From an uncultured Bacteroidales bacterium (GTDB lineage: Bacteria > Bacteroidota > Bacteroidia > Bacteroidales > Bacteroidaceae): a stretch of DNA of 64,000 nt. Under the pieces are notes generated by a model. The model did no database searches. It was not told where the DNA came from and worked only from the letters and a program-made list of their open reading frames with translations. The position numbers were made by a program, and so were the translations under genes. Each line of letters opens with the position of its first letter. Positions within the stretch are counted from its first letter, which is position 1. The stretch covers positions 59,559 through 123,558 of the forward strand of contig CADCGD010000011.1 of NCBI GenBank assembly GCA_902800925.1, in the 5' to 3' direction. Positions 41,107-49,615 of the stretch are shown here, in pieces.

Positions 41107-42568
41107 ATTTCTTGCGGACGGGGTCGCAAGTCAGTCCGCACCCCAGCTTCTTGAAGATTTTACGGTCTACCTCAGAGAGCATCACCGTTGAGTGTACCTG
41201 ACAGCCACGCAGTTTAGGCAGCTGTTCCAATGCCTTACGGCACTGCTCATCGTCTTTTGACAGTACGCTGAGGGCTACCAGTACTTCGTCAGTGTGCAGA
41301 CGAGGATTCTTGCCACCCAGATATTCTATCTTGGTCTTTTGTACGGGCTCTATCAGACTTTGTGGAATCAGTTTGGCTTCGTGGTCGATGCCGGCCAAGT
41401 GCTTGGTGGCGTTGAGCAGCAGGGCTGCCGAACAGCCGAGTAGGGGAGAACTCTTGGCAGTGATGATGGTGCCGTCCTCCAGTTCCATAGCTGCAGCAGT
41501 GTGCTCTGTCAGCTCCTGCTTGGCCTGTGCTGCTACCGTTACACGACGGTAAGCAGTCGTGATCTTGGCCTGATTGAACAGCATCAGAATCTTGTTGACC
41601 TCACGCTCATTGTCTGCTCCATCAGCCATCTTGTTGGTAGCCGTGTAGTAGCGACGGATAATCTCGTCGCGCGAGGCATTGCAGCACACCTCATCGTCAG
41701 AGATGCAGAAGCCCACCATATTGACACCCATATCCGTGGGTGACTTATAAGGATTCTCACCGTAGATGCCCTCGAACAGTGCATTCAGCACGGGGAAAAT
41801 CTCAATGTCACGGTTGTAGTTGATGGCAATCTTGTCGTATGCCTCCAAATGGAACGGGTCAATCATGTTGACATCGTTCAAGTCGGCTGTAGCAGCCTCG
41901 TAAGCGATGTTGACAGGATGCTTCAGCGGCAGGTTCCATACAGGGAAGGTCTCAAACTTAGCATAACCGGCACGAATGCCACGCTTGTTCTCATTATATA
42001 GCTGTGACAAGCAGACGGCCATCTTACCAGAACCAGGACCGGGAGCCGTCACGATGACCAACTCACGAGTGGTCTCCACATAGTCGTTCTTGCCAAAGCC
42101 GTCGTCTGAGGCTATCAGTTCTACGTTGTGGGGATAGCCGTCAATCAGATAATGTACGTATGACTTAATGCCCAGACGCTCTAAGCGCTTGCGGAACTGG
42201 TCGGCAGCCTGCTGACCGTTGTAGTGGGTAATCACTACGGAGCCTACCATGAAGTCGCGGCTCATAAACTCCTCACGCAGACGCAGTACGTCCTCATCGT
42301 AGGTGATGCCCAGGTCAGCACGTACCTTATTCTTCTCTATATCTTCAGCACTGACAACGATGACAATCTCCATCTGGTCTCTCAGCTGTGCAAACATGCG
42401 AAGCTTCGAGTCGGGCTTGAAGCCTGGGAGTACGCGGCTGGCGTGGTGGTCGTCGAAGAGTTTGCCACCCAACTCTAGATAAAGTTTGCCGTCAAACTGT
42501 GCAATACGCTCTCGTATGTGCTCTGACTGTATCTTGAGATACTTCTCGTTGTCAAATCCTATTTTCAT
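41105..42568 (-). CDS. DUF1846 family protein
   Basis: 487 residues, typical for the family (PF08903). Seen are the start MKIGFDNEKYLKIQSEHI, GGKLFDDHHASRVLPGF, GPGSGKMAVCLSQLYNENKRG (a P-loop-like glycine stretch), PVWNLPLKHPVNIAYEAATADL and INYNRDIEIFPVL. The protein is cytoplasmic, and members contain a nucleotide-binding-like fold. Its biochemical role is not established. It lies between yidC and the DUF1015 gene in a run of same-strand genes. Confidence 0.9.
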   Translation of the reverse strand: MKIGFDNEKYLKIQSEHIRERIAQFDGKLYLELGGKLFDDHHASRVLPGFKPDSKLRMFAQLRDQMEIVIVVSAEDIEKNKVRADLGITYDEDVLRLREEFMSRDFMVGSVVITHYNGQQAADQFRKRLERLGIKSYVHYLIDGYPHNVELIASDDGFGKNDYVETTRELVIVTAPGPGSGKMAVCLSQLYNENKRGIRAGYAKFETFPVWNLPLKHPVNIAYEAATADLNDVNMIDPFHLEAYDKIAINYNRDIEIFPVLNALFEGIYGENPYKSPTDMGVNMVGFCISDDEVCCNASRDEIIRRYYTATNKMADGADNEREVNKILMLFNQAKITTAYRRVTVAAQAKQELTEHTAAAMELEDGTIITAKSSPLLGCSAALLLNATKHLAGIDHEAKLIPQSLIEPVQKTKIEYLGGKNPRLHTDEVLVALSVLSKDDEQCRKALEQLPKLRGCQVHSTVMLSEVDRKIFKKLGCGLTCDPVRKK

Positions 42569-42606
42569 GTTGTTCTTAGTGTGTGTTTATCCTCAACTAC
42601 TATTGT

Positions 42607-44487
42607 TTAGCGGCGGTTACGCTGTTGCTCACGCATAGCATCAGCTTGCTTCTGCATAGCTTCCAGACGGGCTGCAAAGCTGTTCTGCTTCTTGGGGTTG
42701 TTTTTGTTGGCCTGATAGTTGGCTTCCAAGATGGCCAGCAGTTTCTCGTCGTCAGTGGTCTTGCGCAGGGTCCACATGATGGCTGCTGACATGAACAGTG
42801 AGATGAAGTAGTAGAAGTTCAGACCTGACGAGTAGTCGTTGAAGATGAAGAAGAACATCAGTGGCATGAAGTACATCATATACTGCATGACCTTCATCTG
42901 GTCGGCCTGAGCACCTACCATCTGGTCGCGCTGCTGGCGCATAGAAATCCATGTGTATATCAGCTGGGCGGCACAGAACAGGATGCAGGTCAGCGACAGG
43001 TGGTCGCCAATGCCCCAGATGTTAGTGCCCCATTCCCAGATGGGATCGTAGGTTGACAGGTCGTCCATCCACAGGAACGACTGACCACGCAACTGGATGG
43101 CATTAGGTACGAAGAAGAACATAGCCAGCCAGATAGGCATCTGGATTAGCATGGGCAGACAGCCTGACAGGGGCGATACACCGTACTTAGAGTAGAGCGA
43201 CATCATCTCCTGCTGCTTCTTCATCTGGTCCTCAGGCTTGTCGAGGTGCTTGGTAGCCTCTTCAAACTTGGGCTTCAGCACGCGCATCTTTGCACTTGAC
43301 ATATAGCTCTTCTTAACCATGGGGAAGGTAATTCCCTTCAGCAGCAAGGTAATGAGAATCAGTACGATACCCATATTGAAGCCAAAGCCTGTCAGCCAGT
43401 CAAATACATACAGCGTGAACCAACGGTTGATCCAGCGCAGCAGCCACCATCCGAGGTTGACCAGCTGCTCCAGGTCGAGGTCTTTGCCAAACGTGCTCTG
43501 CTGCTCGACGTCCTGAATCAGACGGAAGTCGTTAGGACCGATATACATCTCAAACTCTGAGGCTTTCTGACCTGTGGGGTCGAAGACCGTCTTCAGCTTG
43601 GCGTCAAACTGCTTCAGATAGCCTGAGCCCTTCTTGTCTTGTATGCTTGACAGGTTTGCGTTCTGTGCGAAGTCGTCCTTAGAGATAAAGGCGATAGAGA
43701 AGAACTGGTTGCGGTAGGCCACCCAATCCAAGCGCTCCTCGATTTCCTCTTCCTTGTCGGCAGTCTCCGACAGATTGTCGGTACCACCGTTGGCCTCCTT
43801 GTAGAACAGGCCTGTGTAGCGGCTCTCAAACGAGAAACCCTTCTCCTGCTGACGGCAGTGGTCGCTCCACTCAATGTCCATCTCCTTGTATGATGGGGCA
43901 AACATGCCTGCCAGACCTTGTGTCTCGACGGCCATGCTCAGCATGTAGTCCTTGCCCAGACGGTAGCTGATGGCAAAATGTCCACCATTGTTGGCCTGAG
44001 CCAGCATGGTGACGGTAGTATCTGAAACGTTGGTGGGCGTGAAGTATAGCTCGCTGCTCACGATGTTCTCCTGCTTGCCAGCCAGCATGAAGTTCAGCTG
44101 CTGGTCGTTCTCTCTGAACAACGTAACGTCGTTGGTGCCGTCGATGCTCTGGAAGCCGTGGATGACTGCCTTCTCAATGGTACCACCCTTGGTGTTCAGG
44201 GTCAGCGTCAGTTTGCCGTTCTTGAGCACTACCTTCTTTGCGGTGCCTTGCAGCGCCTGATAGAAGAGGGCCGTGGTGTCGGCCTGTACGGCCACACTGC
44301 TGTCGGCAACGGCCTTCTGGGCAGCTGCTTGCTGCACGGCTTTCTGTGCACTATCTTTCTGGATGGCTGCGATACTGTCTTGCTTACGGGCGGCTTCTAC
44401 CTGCTCTGCTGATGGCTGATTCCACCAACTGAAACCTATCAATACTACTGCAATCAGTACGAAGCCGATAATGGTGTCTCTATTCAT
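42607..44487 (-). CDS. yidC: Membrane protein insertase YidC
   Basis: 626 residues. YidC inserts and folds inner-membrane proteins, alone or with SecYEG. The first helix (TIIGFVLIAVVLIGFSWW) precedes an Ala/Gln-rich linker and the large periplasmic beta-supersandwich. The 60KD_IMP core follows (GIVLILITLLLKGITFPMVKKSYMSSAKMRVLKPKF..., GVSPLSGCLPMLIQMPIWLAMFF) and a basic tail ends MREQQRNRR. Its -7 box is at 44520-44527. In related genomes pyrG often precedes yidC; here the upstream gene is a divergent DUF3078 protein. Confidence 0.96.
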   Translation of the reverse strand: MNRDTIIGFVLIAVVLIGFSWWNQPSAEQVEAARKQDSIAAIQKDSAQKAVQQAAAQKAVADSSVAVQADTTALFYQALQGTAKKVVLKNGKLTLTLNTKGGTIEKAVIHGFQSIDGTNDVTLFRENDQQLNFMLAGKQENIVSSELYFTPTNVSDTTVTMLAQANNGGHFAISYRLGKDYMLSMAVETQGLAGMFAPSYKEMDIEWSDHCRQQEKGFSFESRYTGLFYKEANGGTDNLSETADKEEEIEERLDWVAYRNQFFSIAFISKDDFAQNANLSSIQDKKGSGYLKQFDAKLKTVFDPTGQKASEFEMYIGPNDFRLIQDVEQQSTFGKDLDLEQLVNLGWWLLRWINRWFTLYVFDWLTGFGFNMGIVLILITLLLKGITFPMVKKSYMSSAKMRVLKPKFEEATKHLDKPEDQMKKQQEMMSLYSKYGVSPLSGCLPMLIQMPIWLAMFFFVPNAIQLRGQSFLWMDDLSTYDPIWEWGTNIWGIGDHLSLTCILFCAAQLIYTWISMRQQRDQMVGAQADQMKVMQYMMYFMPLMFFFIFNDYSSGLNFYYFISLFMSAAIMWTLRKTTDDEKLLAILEANYQANKNNPKKQNSFAARLEAMQKQADAMREQQRNRR

Positions 44488-44519
44488 TGTTGTTTTTACC
44501 TTATTAATATAAACGGCTG

Positions 44520-44527
44520 CAAAGTTA
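44520..44527 (-). promoter_or_regulatory. -7 box (TAACTTTG) of yidC
   Basis: TAACTTTG on the minus strand, 32 bases before the yidC ATG. The GTGAAAA repeat occupies the -33 region. Confidence 0.5.
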
Positions 44528-44537
44528 CGAAATAAAA

Positions 44538-44618
44538 GTGAAAAGTGAAAAGTGAAAAGTGAAAAATTTACTGCTGCATAGAAATAATTATGAATTCTGA
44601 TTTATGAATTATGAATTA
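44538..44618. repeat. Two 7-bp tandem repeats between yidC and the DUF3078 gene
   Basis: GTGAAAA four times without error (44538-44565), then TGAATTC, TGATTTA, TGAATTA, TGAATTA (44591-44618). The arrays fill the divergent intergenic region between two -7 boxes. Confidence 0.92.
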
Positions 44619-44623
44619 TTTAT

Positions 44624-44631
44624 TATCTTTG
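44624..44631 (+). promoter_or_regulatory. -7 box (TATCTTTG) of the DUF3078 gene
   Basis: TATCTTTG ends 9 bases before the ATG at 44641. This predicts a leader of only a few bases and excludes the in-frame ATG at 44611. Confidence 0.6.
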
Positions 44632-44640
44632 CAGTCAGAT

Positions 44641-45942
44641 ATGAAGAATAAATACATCTTATTACTTGCCGCGTTGTTGTTGACGACGCTAACCGTCAGT
44701 GCACAACGCCGTTTGAAGAAGCCTGTTGCGGAAGCGGAGATCGAAACGCCTCAGGTAGTTAATAATTATCTCGACTCGCTGAACACGATGCGTCAGCGTC
44801 TGGACTCTTTGCAGCAGGTGAACGACCAGTTGCGAAGTGAGCAGAATGATGGTCGCTATTTCCGCTTGTTTGCACCCACCACGTTCTACCATTCTGGTGC
44901 TCAGAAGTCGCTGTCGCTTAAGCCTCAGACGGGCGATGACGTGGCTGATGCCATTGACCAGGCGCTGATGAACGTCTATCTGCGTCGTCCTGACCTGGTG
45001 GTAAACAACGAGTCGAACCTGCAGGCTGCTGGAAGTATCCGTGAAGATGTGAACCAAGAGCTTACTCAGGAGGTGGAGCTGACTGATTTCGCTGCTCCTG
45101 TGCCTGACGAGCCTGAGGCTGTGCCCATCCAGATTGTCGTACAGAAACCTAATTTCTGGAAATTCAAGGGCGACGGCTATCTGCAGTTCCTCCAAAACTA
45201 TGTCTCGAACAACTGGCACAAGGGTGGTGAGAGCAACTATTCGGCTGTGGCTGCTGCCAATCTGGAGTTGAACTACAACGACAAGGACCGCATCACCTTC
45301 GACAATAAGCTGGAGATGAAGTTAGGCGTCCAGACATCGCCATCAGATACCGTTCATAAGTACAAGACCAACAACGACCTGTTGCGTTTCACCAGTAAGT
45401 TGGGTATTCAGGCCCATAAGAAGTGGTACTATACGCTGCAGTTGTTGGCTTATACGCAGTTTGCACGAGGCTTGAAGGCCAACGACGAGAAGGTCTATTC
45501 AGACTTTACTTCACCTTTCGACCTCAACCTCGGTATTGGTATGGAGTACAAGGTCGATGCGCTGGGCGGACGCCTGAAGGGTACACTCAACTTCCTGCCC
45601 TTCGCCTTCAACTTCCGCTATGTGGCTCGTGAGGCGCTGATTGCTGCCAATGGTATCGAGGGCGACCACCACACCCTTGAAAACTTTGCTTCGCAGTTTA
45701 CGGGTGAACTCAAGTGGAACATCTTCGACCAGCTGTCGTGGAAGACGCGCCTTTATGCCAATACTACCTACCATCAGACTAAGGTGGAGTGGGAAAACCA
45801 GTTTGAGCTGAAAGTGACGAAGTATATCTCTGCCAACCTGTTCCTCTATCCACGATTCGACGACGGAAACACCCGCGACGACGATATGGGCTATTTCCAG
45901 TTGCAGGAGTGGAGCTCCATCGGACTGACGTATAGCTTTTAG
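44641..45942 (+). CDS. DUF3078 outer-membrane protein
   Basis: 433 residues from the ATG at 44641, where a signal peptide (MKNKYILLLAALLLTTLTVSAQ) starts. A coiled-coil-like stretch (NYLDSLNTMRQRLDSLQQVNDQL) is followed by a DUF3078 beta-barrel: FWKFKGDGYLQFLQNYVSNNWHKGG, NKLEMKLGVQ, SKLGIQAHKKWYYTLQLLAYTQF. The chain ends in aromatic strand IGLTYSF, as barrel proteins do. The cargo is unknown. It forms a single-gene unit with a strong terminator. Confidence 0.88.
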   Translation: MKNKYILLLAALLLTTLTVSAQRRLKKPVAEAEIETPQVVNNYLDSLNTMRQRLDSLQQVNDQLRSEQNDGRYFRLFAPTTFYHSGAQKSLSLKPQTGDDVADAIDQALMNVYLRRPDLVVNNESNLQAAGSIREDVNQELTQEVELTDFAAPVPDEPEAVPIQIVVQKPNFWKFKGDGYLQFLQNYVSNNWHKGGESNYSAVAAANLELNYNDKDRITFDNKLEMKLGVQTSPSDTVHKYKTNNDLLRFTSKLGIQAHKKWYYTLQLLAYTQFARGLKANDEKVYSDFTSPFDLNLGIGMEYKVDALGGRLKGTLNFLPFAFNFRYVAREALIAANGIEGDHHTLENFASQFTGELKWNIFDQLSWKTRLYANTTYHQTKVEWENQFELKVTKYISANLFLYPRFDDGNTRDDDMGYFQLQEWSSIGLTYSF

Positions 45943-45950
45943 CACATAAA

Positions 45951-45979
45951 AAAACGCTGCCGTTTGGCAGCGCTTTTTT
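45951..45979. terminator. Bidirectional intrinsic terminator
   Basis: CGCTGCC, loop GTTT, GGCAGCG, flanked by A and T runs. It is 8 bases after the DUF3078 stop. Confidence 0.92.
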
Positions 45980-45986
45980 ATTGTTT

Positions 45987-46104
45987 ACTATTAACTTTTC
46001 ACTATTGACCTACGGTCGAGCCTGCTTACGCTCGGCATTGCTCATGCAAGCATGGCACTGCTCTCGCTTAATCGCAGCCTTCACTATTCACTAGCGAAAG
46101 CGTT
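45987..46104. repeat. Composite repeat region downstream of the DUF1573 gene, with junction module copy 3
   Basis: It starts with 7-bp units (ACTATTA, ACTTTTC, ACTATTG; 45987-46007). A 70-base stretch with small inverted repeats follows (CGAGC...GCTCG around 46016-46034, GCTCATGCAAGCAT around 46040-46053). It ends with TCACTATTCACTAGCGAAAG at 46081-46100, just past the DUF1573 stop on the minus strand. No coding potential was seen. Confidence 0.7.
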
Positions 46105-46499
46105 TATTTCTTCTCCGCTTCCGTCATGTCGCCCTCAATGTAGAGGCGCGTCATTTCTACAGAACCGTTGGTACGTACCGTAATAGACTTCTTAAAGTGA
46201 CCAGGGAACTTACCCTCACCATTGTATGTCACCTTAATCTCACCCTTTTCGCCGGGCTTGACAGGAGTCTTGGTGTATTCAGGTACTGTGCATCCGCAAG
46301 AAGCAATAGCCTGGTTGATAACCAGAGGCTGCTCACCAACATTGGTGTAGGTGAATACGCAGGTTACTACAGGCTTGGCCTCTGAGAATGTGCCAAAATT
46401 GTGCGTAGTCTTGTCAAACTTTATTTGTGCGGGATTCTGGGCTATCGCCATCATCATGCCGCATACCAGCATCAATGCTGAAAGAATCATTCTTTTCAT
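46104..46499 (-). CDS. DUF1573 exported protein
   Basis: 131 residues. A signal peptide (MKRMILSALMLVCGMMMAIAQ) precedes a single DUF1573 immunoglobulin-like domain: KFDKTTHNFGTFSEAKPV, FTYTNVGEQPLVINQAIASCGCTVPEYTKTPVKPGE. The SCGCT motif is the family hallmark. Members are periplasmic or surface proteins of unknown role. It lies downstream of ribH on the same strand; a separate promoter was not seen. Confidence 0.93.
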   Translation of the reverse strand: MKRMILSALMLVCGMMMAIAQNPAQIKFDKTTHNFGTFSEAKPVVTCVFTYTNVGEQPLVINQAIASCGCTVPEYTKTPVKPGEKGEIKVTYNGEGKFPGHFKKSITVRTNGSVEMTRLYIEGDMTEAEKK

Positions 46500-46547
46500 A
46501 ATTGGTCTCTTTTAATGGTACATTAATTGCTGTAATATGGTGTTCTC

Positions 46548-47018
46548 TCAGAATTTAGCCATCTTGATGGCTACTACGGCACACTCGTCGCCCTTGTTGC
46601 CCAGTCGGCCGCCTGCACGATCCAGTGCCTGCTGCATGTTCTCGGTGGTGAGCAATCCAAATACGACGGGAATGTTGTTGGTGGCATTCAGACGGGCAAT
46701 ACCCTGGGTGACACCCTGACAGATGTAGTCGAAGTGGGGTGTCTCACCACGAATGACGCATCCCAGTACGATGACAGCATCGTAACCGTCGTTGAGCGTC
46801 ATCTGACGGGCTCCGTAGATCAGCTCGAACGAGCCAGGAACCGTCTTTACGTGGATATTCTCGGTCAGTGCACCGTGCTTTTCCAGTGTCGATACGCAAC
46901 CATCGAGCAGAGCACCCGTAATTTCGGGGTTCCACTCAGATACCACGATGCCGAACGTCATGTTCGAGGCATCGGGCACCTTGGCGGCATTGTATTCAGA
47001 CAGATTTTTAGTTGCCAT
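46548..47018 (-). CDS. ribH: 6,7-dimethyl-8-ribityllumazine synthase
   Basis: 156 residues from the ATG at 47018; an ATG three codons upstream lies in the ATTCTCA repeat. It performs the penultimate step of riboflavin synthesis. Motifs are [45 protein letters not shown] and [25 protein letters not shown] ribH gene next to recF and a TPR gene is common in Bacteroidales. No FMN riboswitch was seen upstream. Confidence 0.96.
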   Translation of the reverse strand: MATKNLSEYNAAKVPDASNMTFGIVVSEWNPEITGALLDGCVSTLEKHGALTENIHVKTVPGSFELIYGARQMTLNDGYDAVIVLGCVIRGETPHFDYICQGVTQGIARLNATNNIPVVFGLLTTENMQQALDRAGGRLGNKGDECAVVAIKMAKF

Positions 47019-47019
47019 A

Positions 47020-47043
47020 ATTCTCAATTCTCAATTCTCAATT
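47020..47043. repeat. 7-bp tandem repeat (ATTCTCA x3) between the TPR gene and ribH
   Basis: Three perfect ATTCTCA units plus ATT. The array starts two bases from the ribH start codon. Confidence 0.9.
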
Positions 47044-47050
47044 GGGCAGC

Positions 47051-47704
47051 TTAGTTCTTAGCGCGCTCGATGTACTTGTCGATGCTCTGGTACTGCATAG
47101 AGTTGAAGTACTTCTCCTTCACCTCTTCGTAGAGCTTCAAAGCCTCGTCCTTCTTACCCTGGCTCTCCAGAATCTCACCAGCCTGGATGAGGAACGTGGG
47201 AGACAGTGAGTTGTTGTCAGCCATCTTGGCAGCCTTCTTCAGGTGCTCAACGGCCTTGTCCAACTGGTTCAGGTTAGCGTAAGCGTTACCCAATGCACCC
47301 TCTGCTGCGGGACTGATCATCTGGTCGCCCTTGCCGCTGAACTGCTCCAGTGCGTTGACAGCCTCCTGCCACTTGCCCAGATTGGCCTGGCAGATGCCGA
47401 TATAGAGCTGAGCCAGATTACCGGCGTCGGTAGAGCTGTAGTCGGCAGCCACCTTCTGGAAACCTACCAGAGCCTTGTCGTACTGCTGCTGGTCGAAGAG
47501 CTCCTGGCTCTTGGCAAGCTCGGTGCTAGCCTCATTGGCACGGGGCTCAAAATAATAGTTGTTTGCGAGAATAACGCATACGATGATAGCTATAACGGCT
47601 GCTACACAGCCAACGATGGCCTTCTTGTACTTGTCGAAGAAGGCTTCGGTCTTAGTGACCTGCTGCTCCTCTACGGGAGCTGCTTTCTGATTGTTTGTTG
47701 CCAT
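47051..47704 (-). CDS. Membrane-anchored TPR protein (YfgM-like)
   Basis: 217 residues. A short cytoplasmic N-terminus and one membrane helix (AIVGCVAAVIAIIVCVILANNYY, about 30-52) precede four to five tetratricopeptide units (QQYDKALVGFQKVAADY, AEGALGNAYANLNQLDKAVEHL, KKDEALKLYEEVKEKY). It resembles YfgM-type ancillary translocon proteins, with the repeats in the periplasm. It starts an operon with ribH and perhaps the DUF1573 gene. Confidence 0.85.
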   Translation of the reverse strand: MATNNQKAAPVEEQQVTKTEAFFDKYKKAIVGCVAAVIAIIVCVILANNYYFEPRANEASTELAKSQELFDQQQYDKALVGFQKVAADYSSTDAGNLAQLYIGICQANLGKWQEAVNALEQFSGKGDQMISPAAEGALGNAYANLNQLDKAVEHLKKAAKMADNNSLSPTFLIQAGEILESQGKKDEALKLYEEVKEKYFNSMQYQSIDKYIERAKN

Positions 47705-47756
47705 TTTTATTGTTTTATTTTTCGTTCTTTCTTGTTTCTAGGGCATAAATCGGGTG

Positions 47757-47764
47757 CAAAGGTA
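47757..47764 (-). promoter_or_regulatory. -7 box (TACCTTTG) of the TPR-ribH unit
   Basis: TACCTTTG on the minus strand, 52 bases before the TPR start. A GATGAAA repeat covers the -33 position. Confidence 0.5.
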
Positions 47765-47773
47765 CAACAAAAA

Positions 47774-47801
47774 GATGAAAAATGAAAGATGAAAGATGAA
47801 A
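47774..47801. repeat. 7-bp tandem repeat (GATGAAA, 4 units) between the TPR gene and recF
   Basis: GATGAAA, AATGAAA, GATGAAA, GATGAAA in the divergent promoter region. The same unit type occurs inside recF at 48072-48106. Confidence 0.92.
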
Positions 47802-47803
47802 AT

Positions 47804-47835
47804 TTTGGTTAATTGATATAAAAATGCTAATTTTG
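47804..47835 (+). promoter_or_regulatory. Promoter of recF
   Basis: TTTG (47804-47807), 20 bases, then TAATTTTG (47828-47835), only 8 bases before the ATG at 47844. This predicts a near-leaderless transcript. Confidence 0.65.
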
Positions 47836-47843
47836 CATGCGAA

Positions 47844-48956
47844 ATGATACTTAGGAAACTGTCGATACTGAACTACAAGAACATTGGCGAGGCCCAGTTG
47901 GAGCTGTCGCCTAAGATGAACTGCTTCATCGGTAGCAACGGAATGGGTAAGACGAATGTGCTCGATGCCGTGTACTACCTGTCGTTCTGTAAGTCAGCAT
48001 CGAACCCTATCGACTCGCAGGTGATTCGCCACGAGGAACCTTTCTGTATGATAGAAGGGGAATACGGGGAAGATGAAAGATTAAAGATGATAGATGATAG
48101 ATTAATCATCTCTGTGGGTATGAAACGGGGACAGAAGAAGCACTTCAAGCGTAACAAGAAGGAATATAAGCGACTGTCGGAGCACATCGGACTGATACCG
48201 CTGGTGGTGGTGTCGCCTGCTGACGCCATGCTCATAGAAGGAGGTAGCGAGGAGCGTAGGAAGCTGATGGATATGGTCATCGCACAGTATGACCGGTCAT
48301 ATATCGATGCGCTAGGCCGCTACAACAATGCCCTGCAGCAGCGTAACATTCTGCTGAAGATGGAGGACCCTGCGCCCGACACCTTGGTGCTGCAGTTGTG
48401 GGAAGAGCAGATGGCCGAGGCTGGCGAGACGCTGTATGAGAAGCGCCGTGCCTTTGTCGACGAACTGATACCACTGTTCCAGGAGTACTATCAGCATATC
48501 TCTGGTGGCCAGGAACGGGTAGGGTTGACCTATGTGTCGCATTGTCAGCGCGGTCCGTTGCTGGAGGTCATCCAGCGTGATAGGCATAAAGACCTTGCTG
48601 TGGGCTATTCGCTGCATGGTGTGCATCGCGACGATTTGGAGTTCACACTCGACGGACACCTGATGAAGCGTGAGGGGTCACAGGGCCAGAACAAGACGTA
48701 CGTCATAGCGCTGAAGTTAGCACAGTTTGACTTTCTGAAGCGTACGGGTGCGAAGACGACGCCCCTGCTGTTGCTCGACGATATCTTTGATAAACTCGAT
48801 GCCCAGCGTGTGGAACAGATAGTGCGTCTGGTGTCTAGCGATAACTTTGGGCAGATATTTATTACTGACACCAATCGTGACCACCTTGACCAGATACTGA
48901 GCACAACAGCTCTCGACTACAAGATATTCCACGTCAGTCAGGGAGAAGTGGTGTGA
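47844..48956 (+). CDS. recF: DNA replication and repair protein RecF
   Basis: 370 residues. RecF is an SMC-like ATPase that helps load RecA at gaps. Seen are the start LRKLSILNYKNIGEAQLELSP, Walker A GSNGMGKTNVLDAVYYLSFCKS, signature-region GSQGQNKTYVIALKLAQ, and Walker B LLLLDDIFDKLD. Residues about 72-90 (GEYGEDERLKMIDDRLIIS) coincide with a 7-bp tandem repeat at 48072-48106, an apparent expansion in the N-terminal lobe. Downstream, DUF4923 and DUF721 genes follow on the same strand. Confidence 0.95.
   Translation: MILRKLSILNYKNIGEAQLELSPKMNCFIGSNGMGKTNVLDAVYYLSFCKSASNPIDSQVIRHEEPFCMIEGEYGEDERLKMIDDRLIISVGMKRGQKKHFKRNKKEYKRLSEHIGLIPLVVVSPADAMLIEGGSEERRKLMDMVIAQYDRSYIDALGRYNNALQQRNILLKMEDPAPDTLVLQLWEEQMAEAGETLYEKRRAFVDELIPLFQEYYQHISGGQERVGLTYVSHCQRGPLLEVIQRDRHKDLAVGYSLHGVHRDDLEFTLDGHLMKREGSQGQNKTYVIALKLAQFDFLKRTGAKTTPLLLLDDIFDKLDAQRVEQIVRLVSSDNFGQIFITDTNRDHLDQILSTTALDYKIFHVSQGEVV
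48072..48106. repeat. 7-bp tandem repeat inside recF (5 units)
   Basis: GATGAAA, GATTAAA, GATGATA, GATGATA, GATTAAT. It encodes DERLKMIDDRLI in frame. Confidence 0.88.
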
Positions 48957-48992
48957 AGATGAAAGATTTATATTTTAAATTATAAGGTAATT

Positions 48993-49607
48993 ATGAAGAA
49001 AATTCTAACAACAGTGATGGTCCTTGTGCTGATGGTAACAGCAGGGGTAGTAGTAACGTCGTGTGGAGCTGGTACCCTGCTGCAGACAGTAGCAAGTGGT
49101 GGTACGCTGGCTAACGCCTTTAGTAGCGTTATCGGTCTTGACAAGGTTACCAAGCAGGGTATGGTTGGCACTTGGCACTATGATAGTCCGGGATGCGCCT
49201 TTACCAGCGAGAACCTGTTGGCCAAGGCTGGTGGTGAGGTGGCTGCTACCAAGATTGAACAGGAGGCAGCACCCTATTTCCAGAAGGTGGGCATTACCTC
49301 TCAGAACACGATGGTTACTTTCAACGAGGATGGTTCGTTCAGTGCTACTATTGCTGGTAAACAGTTTGCTGGCACCTGGACGCTGGACGAGTCTACGGCC
49401 AAGGTAACCATGAAGGGACTGTTGCTCAGCATTAACTGCTATGCCAAGCGTGAATATGGCGGCATCTCTCTGCTTTTCGAGTCAAAGAAGTTGCTGAATG
49501 TGCTGCAGGTGATGGCTACTATGAGTGGCAACGATACTGCCCAGAAGATTGGCGAACTCTCAAAGAACTATGACGGAGTACGCCTCGGCTTTGACATGAA
49601 GAAGTAA
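48993..49607 (+). CDS. DUF4923-type lipoprotein
   Basis: 204 residues. A lipoprotein signal peptide (MKKILTTVMVLVLMVTAGVVVTSC) precedes a lipocalin-like domain: VGTWHYDSPGCAFTSENLLAKAGGEVAATKIE, TFNEDGSFSATIAGKQFAGTWTLDES. This matches the DUF4923 family of Bacteroidales. Function is unknown. It lies 36 bases after recF and ends 8 bases before the DUF721 gene. Confidence 0.85.
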   Translation: MKKILTTVMVLVLMVTAGVVVTSCGAGTLLQTVASGGTLANAFSSVIGLDKVTKQGMVGTWHYDSPGCAFTSENLLAKAGGEVAATKIEQEAAPYFQKVGITSQNTMVTFNEDGSFSATIAGKQFAGTWTLDESTAKVTMKGLLLSINCYAKREYGGISLLFESKKLLNVLQVMATMSGNDTAQKIGELSKNYDGVRLGFDMKK

Positions 49608-49615
49608 ACTGAAGG

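Noticed and set aside
47019-47050. FMN riboswitch before ribH
   Set aside because: The gap is only 32 bases and consists of the ATTCTCA repeat; there is no room for the conserved aptamer.
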